In this document: positions 10,027 to 20,034 of the stretch, piece by piece
Layout of the letters: every line of letters begins with the position of its first letter
Position numbering within the stretch: the stretch's first letter is position 1
Assembly: GCA_900660155.1 (NCBI GenBank)
Contig: CABFPE010000225.1
Span: forward strand, 1,002,369-1,022,402
DNA from: Hofstenia miamia
Lineage: Eukaryota > Xenacoelomorpha > Acoela > Hofsteniidae
DNA: 20,034 nucleotides
Direction of reading: 5' to 3'
Position numbers and translations under genes: made by a program
The notes under the pieces: model-generated
What the model saw: only the letters and a program-made list of their open reading frames with translations
Databases searched by the model: none
What the model was told of the DNA's origin: nothing

Positions 10027-10972
10027 TGTTTATTTTTATTAAATTTTTAGTTTGTATTGAAAATTGTTTGTTAAGCAACATATAATGCAAGTATTGATGG
10101 ACATTAAAATTTTAAATTTTTTTTCAGCCTGTTAAAGTTCGTAGATTTTGCAATTACAAAATACTCTTGCGACCGTTTCTTTATTTTAACGACAAAGTAC
10201 ACCAATTAATTGTCAATCTTAACAATTCGCTGTGTGAGAAACCAATCGTGATACAATACAAAATTTTGCTTTATATGTCTACATGCTGACATATAACTTT
10301 TGCCATTAGTTAGATATTACAACTTTTGACTTATCACCATTGGCTTTTCACCTAGCGAATTTATTGTCAATTTTCAGTAGCGCATCATTTATGATAGATT
10401 TTGATTAATATGAAATAACGAAAAAATTCAAATATTTTTTTGAATCTAATTTATGCTTAAACTTTAAAACTAGAATAACTGAATAAATCCTATTTAATCG
10501 AAATATTGAAAATTCCCTTTAATTTTTTTGAATTAGGATTTAATTCGATATCATCTGGGGCAGAAATGATGAAGAGGTAGAACCGTAGAACTATATCAAT
10601 ACACATTCTTACTGAGTTGTTCTTTTCAAACCAGTGTCATTTGAAACACTCGGAAGAGTAGACACATCTAGTATTGTAGTACATTGGCATAAATAAATCT
10701 TTAGACCCATTTTCAAAAAGTAACTAGTTTTGAGTAAGTACTACCCTTGTAAATACTATTTACGTAATAAAAAACAACATAGGTTACAAAGAAACTATCC
10801 TATAACACAACGAAAGCATGGCTGGATTAATATTTGCTAGCATGCTTTGTCTATTACTAATTAAATGATGCATTTTTGAAAATCTTAAATCCATTCCAAT
10901 CTAGGGTAGCAATGATATATTGTTTACGGACTTCAATTAATTTTTATACGATTTTTTATTTGAATAGCGCTG
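10027..10972 (+). other. INTS1 3' UTR and downstream DNA
   Basis: Possible poly(A) signals are ATTAAA at 10038 and 10103, and AATAAA at 10482 and 10692. Which is used cannot be decided from sequence alone. No downstream gene or repeat is recognised before the hAT-like element at 10973. Confidence 0.45.
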
Positions 10973-11562
10973 CAGAGCTGGGCATGTGTTGCAAATTTTC
11001 GATGGATCATGACCCATGATTATCGTTACAATATTGATTTTGGAAGCTCTTCTAAATGTGAGTACCACTTTAGTGCACTTAGCTGCAGAAATATTATTAC
11101 TGCTCAACGCAATACCATGCAACCCGAGACTGTTGACTCTCTGCACAGAGGCGCGTTTAGGATTTTTAAAACGGGGGGACTGACATCCATTTTTACAGAA
11201 AAATTGTAAACAAAAAGTTTTTGAAGAAAATGTATTTGCACAAAAAGCAATCAAGTAATCGGCTGTTTTTAGCAGCAAATCGATTGATGACACCTTGAAT
11301 TAATAAGTGAACTATTTTGAGGAAAAGGCAGTCGCCTCCCCCCCTAAACGCGCCACTGTCTTTGAGGGAGCAAGAACAACCTTATTTAAGCGAACGTTTT
11401 ATTGTTACAAATTTTCAAGATGAAATGTAATTACGGGCAAGGTGTCGCATGAAATGATGGGTCAGCTCAGGATTTTAAAAGCATGGGTTGTCGATCATGA
11501 TACCAAAGAGTCATGGGATCATGAACCAAATCATGTGACCCATATGTTAATGTCCATCTCTG
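10973..11562 (+). mobile_element. Non-autonomous hAT-like DNA transposon, outer element of a nest
   Basis: The left end is CAGAGCTGGGCATGTG. The right end, read on the minus strand from 11562, is CAGAGATGGACATTAAC. These are short imperfect terminal inverted repeats of the CAGRG type known in hAT elements. The flanking octamers are TAGCGCTG (10965-10972) and TAGCGGTA (11563-11570), 6 of 8 identical, which fits a decayed 8-bp target-site duplication. Subterminal ATCATG motifs recur near both ends (11006, 11495, 11514, 11531), as hAT subterminal repeats often do. There is no transposase: the interior carries another transposon. Without the insert the element would be about 370 bp. Short ORFs across it are accidental. 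Confidence 0.65.
11146..11358 (+). mobile_element. Nested non-autonomous hAT-like element (213 bp)
   Basis: The left end is CAGAGGCGCGTTTAGG. The right end, on the minus strand from 11358, is CAGTGGCGCGTTTAGG, so 15 of 16 bases agree. G-rich runs follow on both sides (GGGGGG near 11174, GGGGGGG inside the right end). The flanks TCTCTGCA (11138-11145) and TCTTTGAG (11359-11366) share 5 of 8 bases, a weak duplication. CAGTGGCGCG followed by a G-run is a common terminus of small hAT-derived elements in invertebrates. The AT-rich interior encodes nothing. It sits wholly inside the older element at 10973-11562. Confidence 0.72.
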
Positions 11563-11570
11563 TAGCGGTA

Positions 11571-11757
11571 TAATGTTTGAGATTCACGCCTTTATCCTCA
11601 CCGACTTTTCGCATGTTAACCCGTCAACTCCGGGGACTATACGTAATGAATAATATATCAAACAAATCTTAAAAAAAATTCCTACCAGATGACCGAAATT
11701 TCATCGAAATCAGCCAAATAGGTACGGAGATATAAACGTATAACAGACACTCAATTA
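11571..11757 (+). repeat. Dispersed repeat fragment of a type common in arthropods
   Basis: The part at about 11692-11752 carries ATTTCATCGAAATC, then TACGGAGATATAAACG and ACAGACACTC. This combination (a 'fits of FHRN...' stretch, then a GGAGATAT box, then a CAGACA end) recurs in many arthropod transposable-element tails, from memory. The left half, with CCGTCAACTCCGGGGACT, may belong to the same copy. No boundaries or duplications were found, so the class of element is open. Confidence 0.4.
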
Positions 11758-11782
11758 TACTAATATATAACAACAGTACCTA

Positions 11783-12114
11783 CAAATGAATTAATATTAA
11801 AGCTTTTCCAACATCGAATTAATTTTAGCATTACAAATTCGACTATATGTGAAGAAAGTTTTCATTCTCATTTTGCGGAATACTGTGCGTATGTTATTTG
11901 AAAAGTTCAATTTGTTACCGAATGTTACTGCAAGATATTTGATGAAATCAACTAGAATAATTCTGGATCCCGAAAAATCTAAAATGTGTGAACGACTATC
12001 TTTTTGAAAGAGACATGGCACAGAATTCATTTTTTGCAGTTAGAGATTGTTTCTTATTTGCCAATTATTGAAGTGCTCTAATTTCAATCGAAAATTATCA
12101 TTAAGATTAACAAT
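11783..12114 (-). pseudogene. Non-LTR retrotransposon reverse transcriptase fragment (Jockey/CR1-like)
   Basis: Reading on the minus strand from 12114, one frame gives LNDNFRLKLEHFNNWQ, then (after an in-frame TAA at 12040-12042) KMNSVPCLF, then VDFIKYLAVTFGNKLNFSNN, and ends at a stop at 11797. A neighbouring frame continues KALILIHL to 11783. This is the order of the late RT region of Jockey/CR1-type LINEs: L..L..W...N.L.LN..KT..M.F, then KYLGV.LD..LNF..H. The YADD catalytic box would lie just upstream (about 12200) but is not recognisable. The copy is dead. Confidence 0.72.
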
Positions 12115-12908
12115 TTAATAAATAACATAAATATTAATTTATTAAAACTCGGTATGATTTCTTTAAATGCGACTAAGTATTCACACAGGAAATGGTAGAT
12201 TTCTGGATGACACTTACGGATACATCGTGAATGGAAAATTGTTAAAACCAGTCAGCTATCCGCATTAGTTTAGTATTTTGATCTTTTGGCATAGTTCGCG
12301 AACAAAATGAACGCCTTACAAAGAAATTTTAAATTACTTTAGGTATCTATGATAATCTGTCAAATATGATTTAACCAATTGCACTATTGATATTGTAGAT
12401 AGTATCATACATTACATTCGGAAAAGTAACACTTAAAAATATAAAAAACCAACTTTGAAAATGGCTAAAATCGTCGTTAATATCACAATATAATAGGCTA
12501 TATATTTTATTGTCAAAAAATATTTATGCAATGAATTTCACTTATGAAATGTAAGAAAAATTTCTAAGTCATCAATTGCGTTGAAAAATCATCACCTATA
12601 GTCTTGTGACTTGCATTCCAATCTTTCGTTCCTACTAGATGTTTAATTGTCATCAATTAAAATGAAATTATAACTTGAGTTCTAATCGTAATAAATTTAA
12701 AAGCAATTGCAGCAATATTAATGTTATTCAATAGAATTTTGTACAATAATCGTCCTAAATACTGAGCTAGCTAAAGGCAATGTTCAATTGGGCAAATTTT
12801 TTTGATGTATTTAATATTTGACCCGAAGTTTTTGTGTATAATATAAAAATCCAATAAAGGGGCATTCGAACACATTCTATTTTAAGGCTCATATGTACTT
12901 TGTTATAA
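12115..12908. other. Unassigned DNA between the two LINE pieces
   Basis: Under the inversion model this should be upstream LINE sequence on the minus strand. I see only a faint trace near 12180-12210 (STISCVNT, where a YADDT box would be expected) and nothing further up. On the plus strand a 33-codon ORF (12167-12268) contains GRFLDDTYGYIVNGKLLKPV, which looks protein-like but is not identified. Confidence 0.35.
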
Positions 12909-13488
12909 CGGTTGTGGTTACTGAATTTCTTTTCTAGCATAATAACTAAAGCAAAAATCCTATTAATATATGCTCTAATATTAAATCATTTCAACTATGC
13001 CAAAATTCTCTACACAGACATAAACCAAAAATTTCTCAGGAAATTCCAAGTGCAACTAAATTTGGCTATCAAAGTAGCAGTAAATAATCATAGCTTTAAT
13101 AAGAATAATGAACATGGAAAAATTTCCAATTTATTTCTACACCCGCAAGTTATATCTATATGAAATGTCTTAACGACGTTTGTCAAAATAATTATTAATA
13201 CTTTCCCATATAACAAAAATGACTTTCTTTCTGCAAAATAACAATAAACAAAATAAAAGAACACTCAGAATTGAACCTATAAGGTATAAGAAGCGAATAA
13301 TGAAAAATTCATTTCTAAACACAGCTATAAATATATGGAATGAATTTTCAATATATATTCAACAAATAAGTAGATTAAGAAACTTTAATATTGACATTAA
13401 AAAATATTTTTGCATGTATAATATAAAAAAATTGAAATGGCGAGATTATAAATTTTATAATCCTGATTACTCTATTAATAGAAACTAG
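12909..13488 (+). pseudogene. C-terminal end of a non-LTR retrotransposon ORF2, broken
   Basis: The first frame (12909-13163) reads LLIYALILNHFNYAKILYTD, then FQVQLNLAIKVAV, the post-RT 'LILPHFDYC...LQ..LNRAIR' region of Jockey/CR1-like LINEs. Near 13145-13160 it shifts frame; the next frame carries stops at 13171 and 13186 and is then open from 13189 to the TAG at 13486-13488. That part includes RTLRIEPIRYKKRIMKNSF and LNTAINIWNEF, the family's 'R...Y.KNSF...AI.LWN.LP' end. One frameshift and two stops make it a pseudogene. The natural 3' end of the ORF is at or near 13488. Confidence 0.75.
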
Positions 13489-14571
13489 CAATCGACATAA
13501 CCCAAGTTAACCACTATTTTAATTTCTAAATATTTGTTGTTTTGTCTTTTTTTTGAGTTTTGTATTACTTTCTTGATATTGTTAAAACAATTTCTGAATA
13601 TAGATTTTTCTTCTTCTTAATAATGTTTATCGATCGTCATTAATCATTGTTTAACTTTAGATCTTGTCCAGATGTTGTTATTCTCGGAAACAACAGATGT
13701 TCACATTGTAAAATTTAACAGTAAGAATGTCCTACACTAGTTTACAGCATATTTTATATAAAATTTGCACTAGAATATCATGTAATGTTTGCTTACTATA
13801 TTTTCATTGAGTCTTATAGATGTATGTCCACTTTTTAAGGTAGGGTAAGATTTTCTATATCCAGAAAAATGTTTCTAATTAAGTAACTATAGTAGTTAAT
13901 TTATTTGAATTGCGTCATTAAATTTATAAACGCGAATGTATAATAACAAGGGTAACTAGAATAACGACCCCGAACCAATACATCAATTTGAATAAATAGG
14001 TTTACTTTAAACTTTGGATATCTGATTGTACATGTACACTGTTGTATACGGTTCTTAAATTGTAGTGTAAACACCTGTAATCATAGAGAGAATTGTAGCG
14101 CGGAAGATTTATTAAACAATTTTATCTTGTGCATGAATGTTGTGTTTCTTACCAAATATTTATCATTATTAAACATTCATCATACACTAGAATCATTGTT
14201 TTGAATTCATCTTAAATTATTGATTTTTCTTTTCTATTCTATATCAATATTTATTTGTCGCATAGTAAGTAATTTTTGTAAGACGTTTATGCTGACCATC
14301 ATTTACCATTATGTTTTCCTTTCATCACTGTAAAATGGCTTCAATTATTCACTGTTGTTGACCCTTTAAATAAATCGATTCCAGGCAGGGATAGCATCAA
14401 CATTGAATAAGTATTCTTTCCAAAGTGCTATGGAAAATTTAACTTTTGAAAAACGTTAGTCTTAGTTATTAGTAAATCTCGACATCTTATTAGTTATTGG
14501 TAACAATAGTTTATGTATGTATTCCTTTTTTGTATTTAGAGCTTGGCCTAAAATAAGCAACTAATATGTAG
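13489..14571. other. LINE 3' flank and unassigned AT-rich DNA
   Basis: The first part after 13488 is probably the LINE 3' UTR, but no poly(A) or simple-repeat tail marks its end. No coding trace of a Penelope reverse transcriptase was recognised ahead of the endonuclease piece at 14572. Confidence 0.4.
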
Positions 14572-14856
14572 GATAAATCTAATGTAATTAATAAGATTCA
14601 ATGCACCTGTGGTGAGGATTATTGCGGAGATTGCGGTAGGCATCTAAGCAGAAGAACAAAAAAAACACGAAACTAATTCAACCATTTCAAAACATCTAAA
14701 AAGTGTGGACTAAGATTTGATGTAAAAATTTTAAATAATAATTATGCAAAATATCTTAAAATCACTGAAAGCATTCTACTTAGATCATTTGAACCAAGTC
14801 TGAATACTAAAGAATATTATATACATAAACTAATGTTATCAATAATTAAGATTTAG
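14572..14856 (+). pseudogene. Penelope-like retroelement GIY-YIG endonuclease domain, inactive
   Basis: One frame reads DKSNVINKIQCTCGEDYCGD, CGRHLSRRTKKT, a TAA stop (14665-14667), then KKCGLRFDVKILNNNYAKYL, ITESILLRSFEPSLNT, and ends in TAG at 14854-14856. This follows the Penelope endonuclease layout: VIYKIPC, then C..YIG.TGR.L..R, then F...IL, then R/I.ES..I....P.LN. The first catalytic Tyr (VIYKI) is Asn here, YIG is YCG, and the usual H after the arginine helix is lost. The frame is broken by the stop. The Arg and Glu positions remain. This is a 5'-truncated, decayed copy without its reverse transcriptase. Confidence 0.72.
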
Positions 14857-16365
14857 CGAAATATGAAACTATTATTAAATCTTGTTAGTTGTATAAATCC
14901 ACACAAGGCTATTTTAAAATTAGAAATACTTGGAAAATTTAATTAGCCATGAGTGAAAATGGCTTAACTAGTATAGCAACACACTTTTGAGTTTATAGAT
15001 GTATGCTAAGCTTTAAATTCTTTCTGCACTTGTAATGAGCTAAGTTCATTTCTTACCAATCCTGTGGGCCTGATTTGGTTTGAGGTCTACCTCTTGTGAG
15101 TCTCGTATTAGAATGAAAATTCAGGCCCATATATGTCTCCGATCTAGCGCCTGTGGCATCAAGATCTTACGAAATCTGAAGAGAAATTGGATATCCATTT
15201 TCAAAAAATTAAATGTAGAAGAAAAATTTTTATTTAGAAATTGGTTGAACAATGAAAAAAGATACTGGCTAAGTCTGTTAATGCTCTCGTGAGGCGTAAA
15301 CCTTTTTAGTATCTAAGTATTAGGTGTGGGGAGATTCTGAATATCTTCATTTTTACATTGGAACACATTCACTTATAATAATATCTAAAGATCTTAGACA
15401 AAAAACTACAGAAAAAACAGTTCGTAGTATTAAAGTCTCGTGATGCAGACTAGGGTAGATGAAACTTAAGGGATTTTTATAATGTTTATATTACACGTAA
15501 GTTTAAGATCACATGGGAGAATTTTCGAAGAGCCACTTCATTTGCTAGTTCTATGTTTCGAGATTGCTTTACTAACATCTTGATTACTTGTAAAATATAG
15601 ATAAAATTCATTAAAGCAACTTTTGAGTAATATACGATTCATTATAGCATAATGCAGAGATTCAAAATGAGTTATAAGGCTTTGCAATATGTAATTGCGT
15701 TATTATTATAGTGACGCAGAAAAACATATAATTCAATATTTAACAGCTATAGAGGCTCTGAACATCACGGTTGGATTATTTTGACGGCACTGAATAAATA
15801 AGGGCTTAGACGTAGCTTAGATCATCTTAAATACCTTTTGCATGCTTACTGAAATTATGAACAGTTTAATAAGTATGCTTGTCATATTACAGGCATACAT
15901 TTTGAAATGAATAAAGAGATATGCAAATACATTATCTACAGTACACTAACTACCTCTTATCTTCAGGAATACATTACTTGGATATATCTACAACTTTACA
16001 TACATTATTCTAGTACAAGAAATTCACATTTTATGTGAAATTCGCTTAAAACCTTGTCAAAATTTTATAGTAAATCTCCAGCACTTTGCTTGTCATTTTG
16101 ATAACAATAAACTCCTAATATGTAATATTTGCAAGTACTGATAACCAGACCAATCCATCAATACATAAAAAGCAAAATTTTTAGTTGGATGTTAACAATA
16201 AAGAAGTATTCAGAAGTGCATTCTTTATTCCTAAAGTTATTCAGCAGTACTGGAATAATTTTTTTATTAAGCTGTGAATTGCTTAACATATAAAATCAAT
16301 AATCTTATGAGAGAAATTATTGTTGTTAAGAGTGTTATTATCAACTCATTGTTCTAGTTGGGTCT
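14857..16365. other. AT-rich DNA, no supported gene
   Basis: An ORF at 15080-15292 and scattered open stretches at about 15800-16270 resemble no family I recognise and have stops in the surrounding frames. They may be remains of other mobile elements, but nothing can be named. Confidence 0.5.
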
Positions 16366-16530
16366 TAATGGCGTACGCAAGGGAGGCATGGTTTTCACAA
16401 TTGATTTTGACTGGTTAAATAAAAAATTTTCGGTAAAATATTTATAAAATTGAAATCTAAGATCGTGAAATGCATTTTTTAGGATCTCTTTTTTCAATAT
16501 TTTCAAATATTTTTACGGGCGAAGCCCTCG
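16366..16530 (+). mobile_element. Possible hAT-like terminal fragment with a hairpin
   Basis: ATGGCGTACGCAAGGGAGGCA at 16369-16389 resembles the CAGTGGCGTACGCAAGGGGGG terminus of small hAT-derived elements, with the first bases decayed. About 130 bp on, GGGCGAAGCCC (16517-16527) is a perfect 4-bp-stem hairpin core in an otherwise AT-rich stretch. No opposite terminus was found, so the right boundary is arbitrary. Confidence 0.35.
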
Positions 16531-19224
16531 TCAGAAAATCCTGAGTATGCAGAAAAGTTGTGTAACAATTCATATACAAATTATATAAATACAAATATCA
16601 TTTTCATTTAGAATTTATTTCAAAGAAATTTTTGGACAAAAGAGTGGCAGAATATAAACGCTTTTGCTGTGGTTCCTTTTTGTTAAGGCCTTTTACATGC
16701 AAAAGGCTAATTACAATAATCTAATTCAGAGGTGTTCAGCTAATTGCAAATTTGAAAGTTAAATTTTCCACGCCCTGTTAGTAATAAAAGATATGGAGAT
16801 TAAGGATAATGATAAATCGTTATTATTTCACATAACCTTACAATACTAACATAAATTGACGTATCGATGGCAACATTTATATATGATTTACATGGGAGTC
16901 TAAGCAAAATATTGAAATGCAAGCACTTTAATTTATAAAATTTATTAAAGAAATCTGATCTAAATATACCCAAAACTATTTCTTCTTATGTAAATATACA
17001 ACCCAAAACATTTCAAATTTCAGTCATGTGGAAAGTCAGAGATTGCTAAAGGAAACTACACAGCAGCAATACCTACCACACACCGCGACTAAAAATCTTT
17101 TTAAACGAAAAGGAAAGAGCGGACACAACTCCTTTACATTGTGCATTCTGATGTTAGAGACTTCATTGTTTCGAGAGGTGAAAACGTTTAACAATGTTTA
17201 GAAAAACCCATCAAACATTCTTAAGCAGTTTAAGTATCATCTATTCACAAATTTAAAACAATTTAGATTTTTATTGTCTTCATTGGTAACATTTGTGCAA
17301 GCGAAGCTATAAAAAGGAGGATTTACGTAGTTTACAGGGGAATTGACATTTGCTCTAGATGGCTGAAGCCCCCTAACCTACAGGCTTACAACCTTGAATG
17401 GTTTTCATTCTAATTCGGGAATTCATGTAATGGTTGCATACTTTGTGATTTCGCGCAAATCAATGCAACACAATGACAGTTATCCAAAGATTTGTAAAAG
17501 CAGCTTTGCTTGGGTTGCTTTCATAATTGAACTAATAAATATTGTTTTTTTTCAAAGCAAAATCTGTTGAGATGGAACTTAAAAAAGTATACAATCGAAT
17601 CTGAATAAATAATGTAACTAAGACAGGTCTTAAAATGAAAGAAAAATAATTTTTTTTAGCAACACACTTATATGAATTACAGTCTTCAATATTGAATGAT
17701 TAAAAATTCTGTTTGAAAACTGAAGACCACAGTGTTTAAGCATATTAGTACTAAATTGTGGAAGCACCATATTTAAACTGAGAAAAAAATCACATAACCT
17801 CAATTGGAATTTTTACCAATCTAAAAAATTCCACAGAACTCGATTTAGCTTCATACTATAAAATTGAAATTTTGATAAATCAATGATAATACTAGGAGAA
17901 CAACGAGAGAAAAAAGCTTGCATTTGAAAACAGCTTTCTCCGATTTGAATGCCAATAATTTTGAACGTGTTCTCTCAAAGGTATTTATTCCGCTTTTATC
18001 TTCGCGTAGCATTGTGAAATGATTCGTTTAATGTTCTCATCGCTTCCAGCCAAATAACCCTAACTAAAGATTTCCACATCGGGTACCTAGGCGTATTTTA
18101 ATAAAATTACCGACGGCTTCTTAATATAGTAGGTATGTAATTATATTTACAATTACTTTTAATGAGCGTTGTTGTATATGTTGCGCTCAGATAGTAAAAT
18201 ATATATTTGTAAAAAGGACTTATGAGTTTGTTAAGCCGATTTTCCTTTCGGCATACCTGCTACAACCTTCAAATTTTTGTCTACAGGTATTATTTACACT
18301 TTTTAAATGTTTGATTGCGTGTGTTTGTTGCTACATTCTATAACACATAAATTTGATAATTACTTGTGAATAATAAGGACCTAAACACCAAAATTCGAGA
18401 CCCTCATTTTTTAAGATTCGCAGTCATATGCCAATGTAGTTGTAAAGATTGTTCTGTGTTTTTGCAATCTAATTCATTTTAAATTATATATACAATTGAT
18501 CAATGTTTCTTTATCCGAACTATAATTTCTTCAATCTTCAATGGCAGGTTTCTATATTAAGAATTCTAGAATTTAAAATTACATTTTATCTGAAAACAAT
18601 TTGTACCAATTTTAAAACATTGAAAAAGAATATGAATATTTGAATGCAAGTATGTAATTTTAACCAGTGTCGCAAAATTGCACACCATAGCCATGTTTTT
18701 TCTAGATGTGAATTCAATTTCGACAAAATTATTACAAAATATTTTTCAGGTAAATATTTTCAATATTTCAAATTTGGATACATTTCAAAATCTAAAATTT
18801 AGGTTTAATTCTCTTTGTTCTTGGTTCTTCAATAAAGTAGAATTTAGAGAATCCTGTTTTATCACAAGATAGTGTTTTTTCAAAGGTATGTAAATGCTTT
18901 CAAAATAGTTTAAGGTGGGGAATTAATCCCAAGCAGATGTATCTTTTGTTTGATTAAGTGGCCAAATTAATTGTGCATCGAGTTTGTTTCAAAGAAAGTT
19001 ATTTAGTTATGTGAATACCACTGGTAAATTTGAGATGATTCATGATGAAGCCATGAAACAATTGCTTAATTGTTACTGCGGGCATTTTTTTATTACAAAC
19101 GAGAAACATTTTATTCTTACAATCAAATTTTTGCAAATTTGTTAATGAGTTTAGAATCAAAGGTTTTCTAATCACTTGACGGCATACAATAACTGAAATT
19201 CTAAAGGACTGCACAATGTAATCA
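16531..19224. other. AT-rich DNA, no supported gene
   Basis: No ORF here resembles a known family. A GC-richer patch lies at about 17900-18130 but has no coding or repeat signature that I can name. Confidence 0.5.
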
Positions 19225-19255
19225 TACATATATATACATATATATATATATATTA
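19225..19255. repeat. TA/CATA microsatellite
   Basis: ACATATATATACATA is followed by an uninterrupted TA run. A minus-strand ORF starting inside it is an artefact of the repeat. Confidence 0.9.
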
Positions 19256-20002
19256 TTGTAGTAAATAGCACGACTCAATATTATTTGACATATTAAATAT
19301 CTTTTACCAGTAAAATTGTACCAGAAGTTAAGAAATTTCTTTAATAAATCGCAGAAAAAAAGGGTTTCAAATTCTCATCTGAAAGCAGTCAGAGTTAGAA
19401 AAATTATTATCGGATTAAGGATAAGATATGTAAACATAAATTTCCTTTTGTCAAATTTCATTAAAATCTGTCGGTTAAGTATCGACATTCAAATGTAGCC
19501 GAATTAGGCACATTTGGCTCAATCTTTGAAAATTTATTTTCAGAAATACTATCTTCAAATTGTTGTTTAATTTTTTATAATTATTATGCAATTTTACCTT
19601 TGAATCCACAATAAATGAATAATTGATAATTCATGTAAGGCCTACTTTCAAGAAGAATAGAGAGTTCGATACATTATTCAGATGACTCAAGAACGCTGAT
19701 ATTAAAATAAATTGCTTTGGAACGAACTCATACAATGAAATTTTTAGTCACACTGAGGAAATTTAAGATTCCTGTATATAAACGCTGCATGGGAATATGC
19801 TGCACTGCTCACCTAATTTATAATTTTTTATTCAAAACCTGACCTATGACTTGCTCAAGTCTAATCAACGAAGTGAAAAATTTGCTAGTGAAGGAAATTG
19901 AAATTTGTCAATTTGAGTATATGTACTGTTCATTCAGTTAAATTTATATGTTTAGCATGTCTTACTTTTGTATGCATTGCTAATTTCTTGCATTCTTTAA
20001 CG
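19256..20002. other. AT-rich DNA, no supported gene
   Basis: No repeat, RNA gene or protein resemblance was recognised. The ORF at 19316-19498 is low-complexity in composition and is not supported. Confidence 0.5.

Positions 20003-20034
<32 letters not shown>
20003..20034. repeat. TA microsatellite at the right edge
   Basis: An uninterrupted TA run of about 15 units continues to AC at the last base. The window ends here, so the full length is unknown. Confidence 0.92.

Noticed and set aside
10937..11293. Minus-strand 118-codon ORF, and a plus-strand ORF at 11009-11209
   Set aside because: Both cross the boundaries of the outer and inner hAT-like elements and cannot be ancestral genes; there is no transposase similarity.
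15080..15292. 70-codon plus-strand ORF
   Set aside because: No recognised domain; neighbouring frames show similar open stretches with stops. At most an unidentified element remnant.
15800..16270. Run of open stretches suggesting a decayed transposase
   Set aside because: No motif could be matched to any transposase family and the stops are frequent.
18664..18684. CAGTGTCGC, a possible hAT terminus
   Set aside because: No matching inverted end or flanking duplication was found.
1..20034. tRNA or rRNA genes
   Set aside because: No cloverleaf with a GTTCRANNC T-loop in proper context and no conserved rRNA stretches were seen on either strand.

Overview
This is AT-rich eukaryotic DNA with spliced genes, microsatellites and decayed transposable elements, and it shows no bacterial gene organisation. 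It most probably comes from an invertebrate animal. An arthropod is my best guess: there are hAT-type termini of the CAGTGGCGCG kind, a dispersed repeat of a kind common in arthropod genomes, and Jockey/CR1-like and Penelope-like retroelement remnants. The species cannot be fixed from the sequence alone.

Left edge (1-900): a minisatellite of about 20.6-bp monomers arranged in a 103-bp higher-order period. It is followed by the terminal part of a non-autonomous hAT-like element (about 340-438) and then unassigned DNA.

Centre left (903-10026, + strand): one recognisable protein gene, Integrator complex subunit 1 (INTS1), read as six exons: 903-1270, 1519-1794, 2079-2336, 2707-5235, 7967-8294 and 8783-10026. 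Every junction has GT/AG ends, the frame is kept throughout, and the joined product of about 1,666 residues runs colinear with animal INTS1 to its C-terminus. About 300 N-terminal residues of the vertebrate protein are not seen, so the 5' exons probably lie left of the window. The largest intron (5236-7966) carries a (TTA)n tract and a GC-richer patch that look like an old retroposon.

Centre right (10970-14860): a small transposon graveyard. A hAT-like element (10973-11562) has a second, nested hAT-like element inside it (11146-11358). Next come a dispersed repeat fragment, two pieces of non-LTR retrotransposon reverse transcriptase in opposite orientations (11783-12114 on minus, 12909-13488 on plus), and a dead GIY-YIG endonuclease domain of Penelope type (14572-14856). 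The two reverse transcriptase pieces meet at the same point of the protein, as expected for a 5'-inverted (twin-primed) insertion.

Right (14857-20034): AT-rich DNA with no gene I can support, one hAT-like terminal fragment near 16366-16530, and TA microsatellites near 19.2 kb and at the right edge.

No tRNA, rRNA, CRISPR array or complete mobile element was found. INTS1 is the only gene likely to make a product; the other coding traces are broken.
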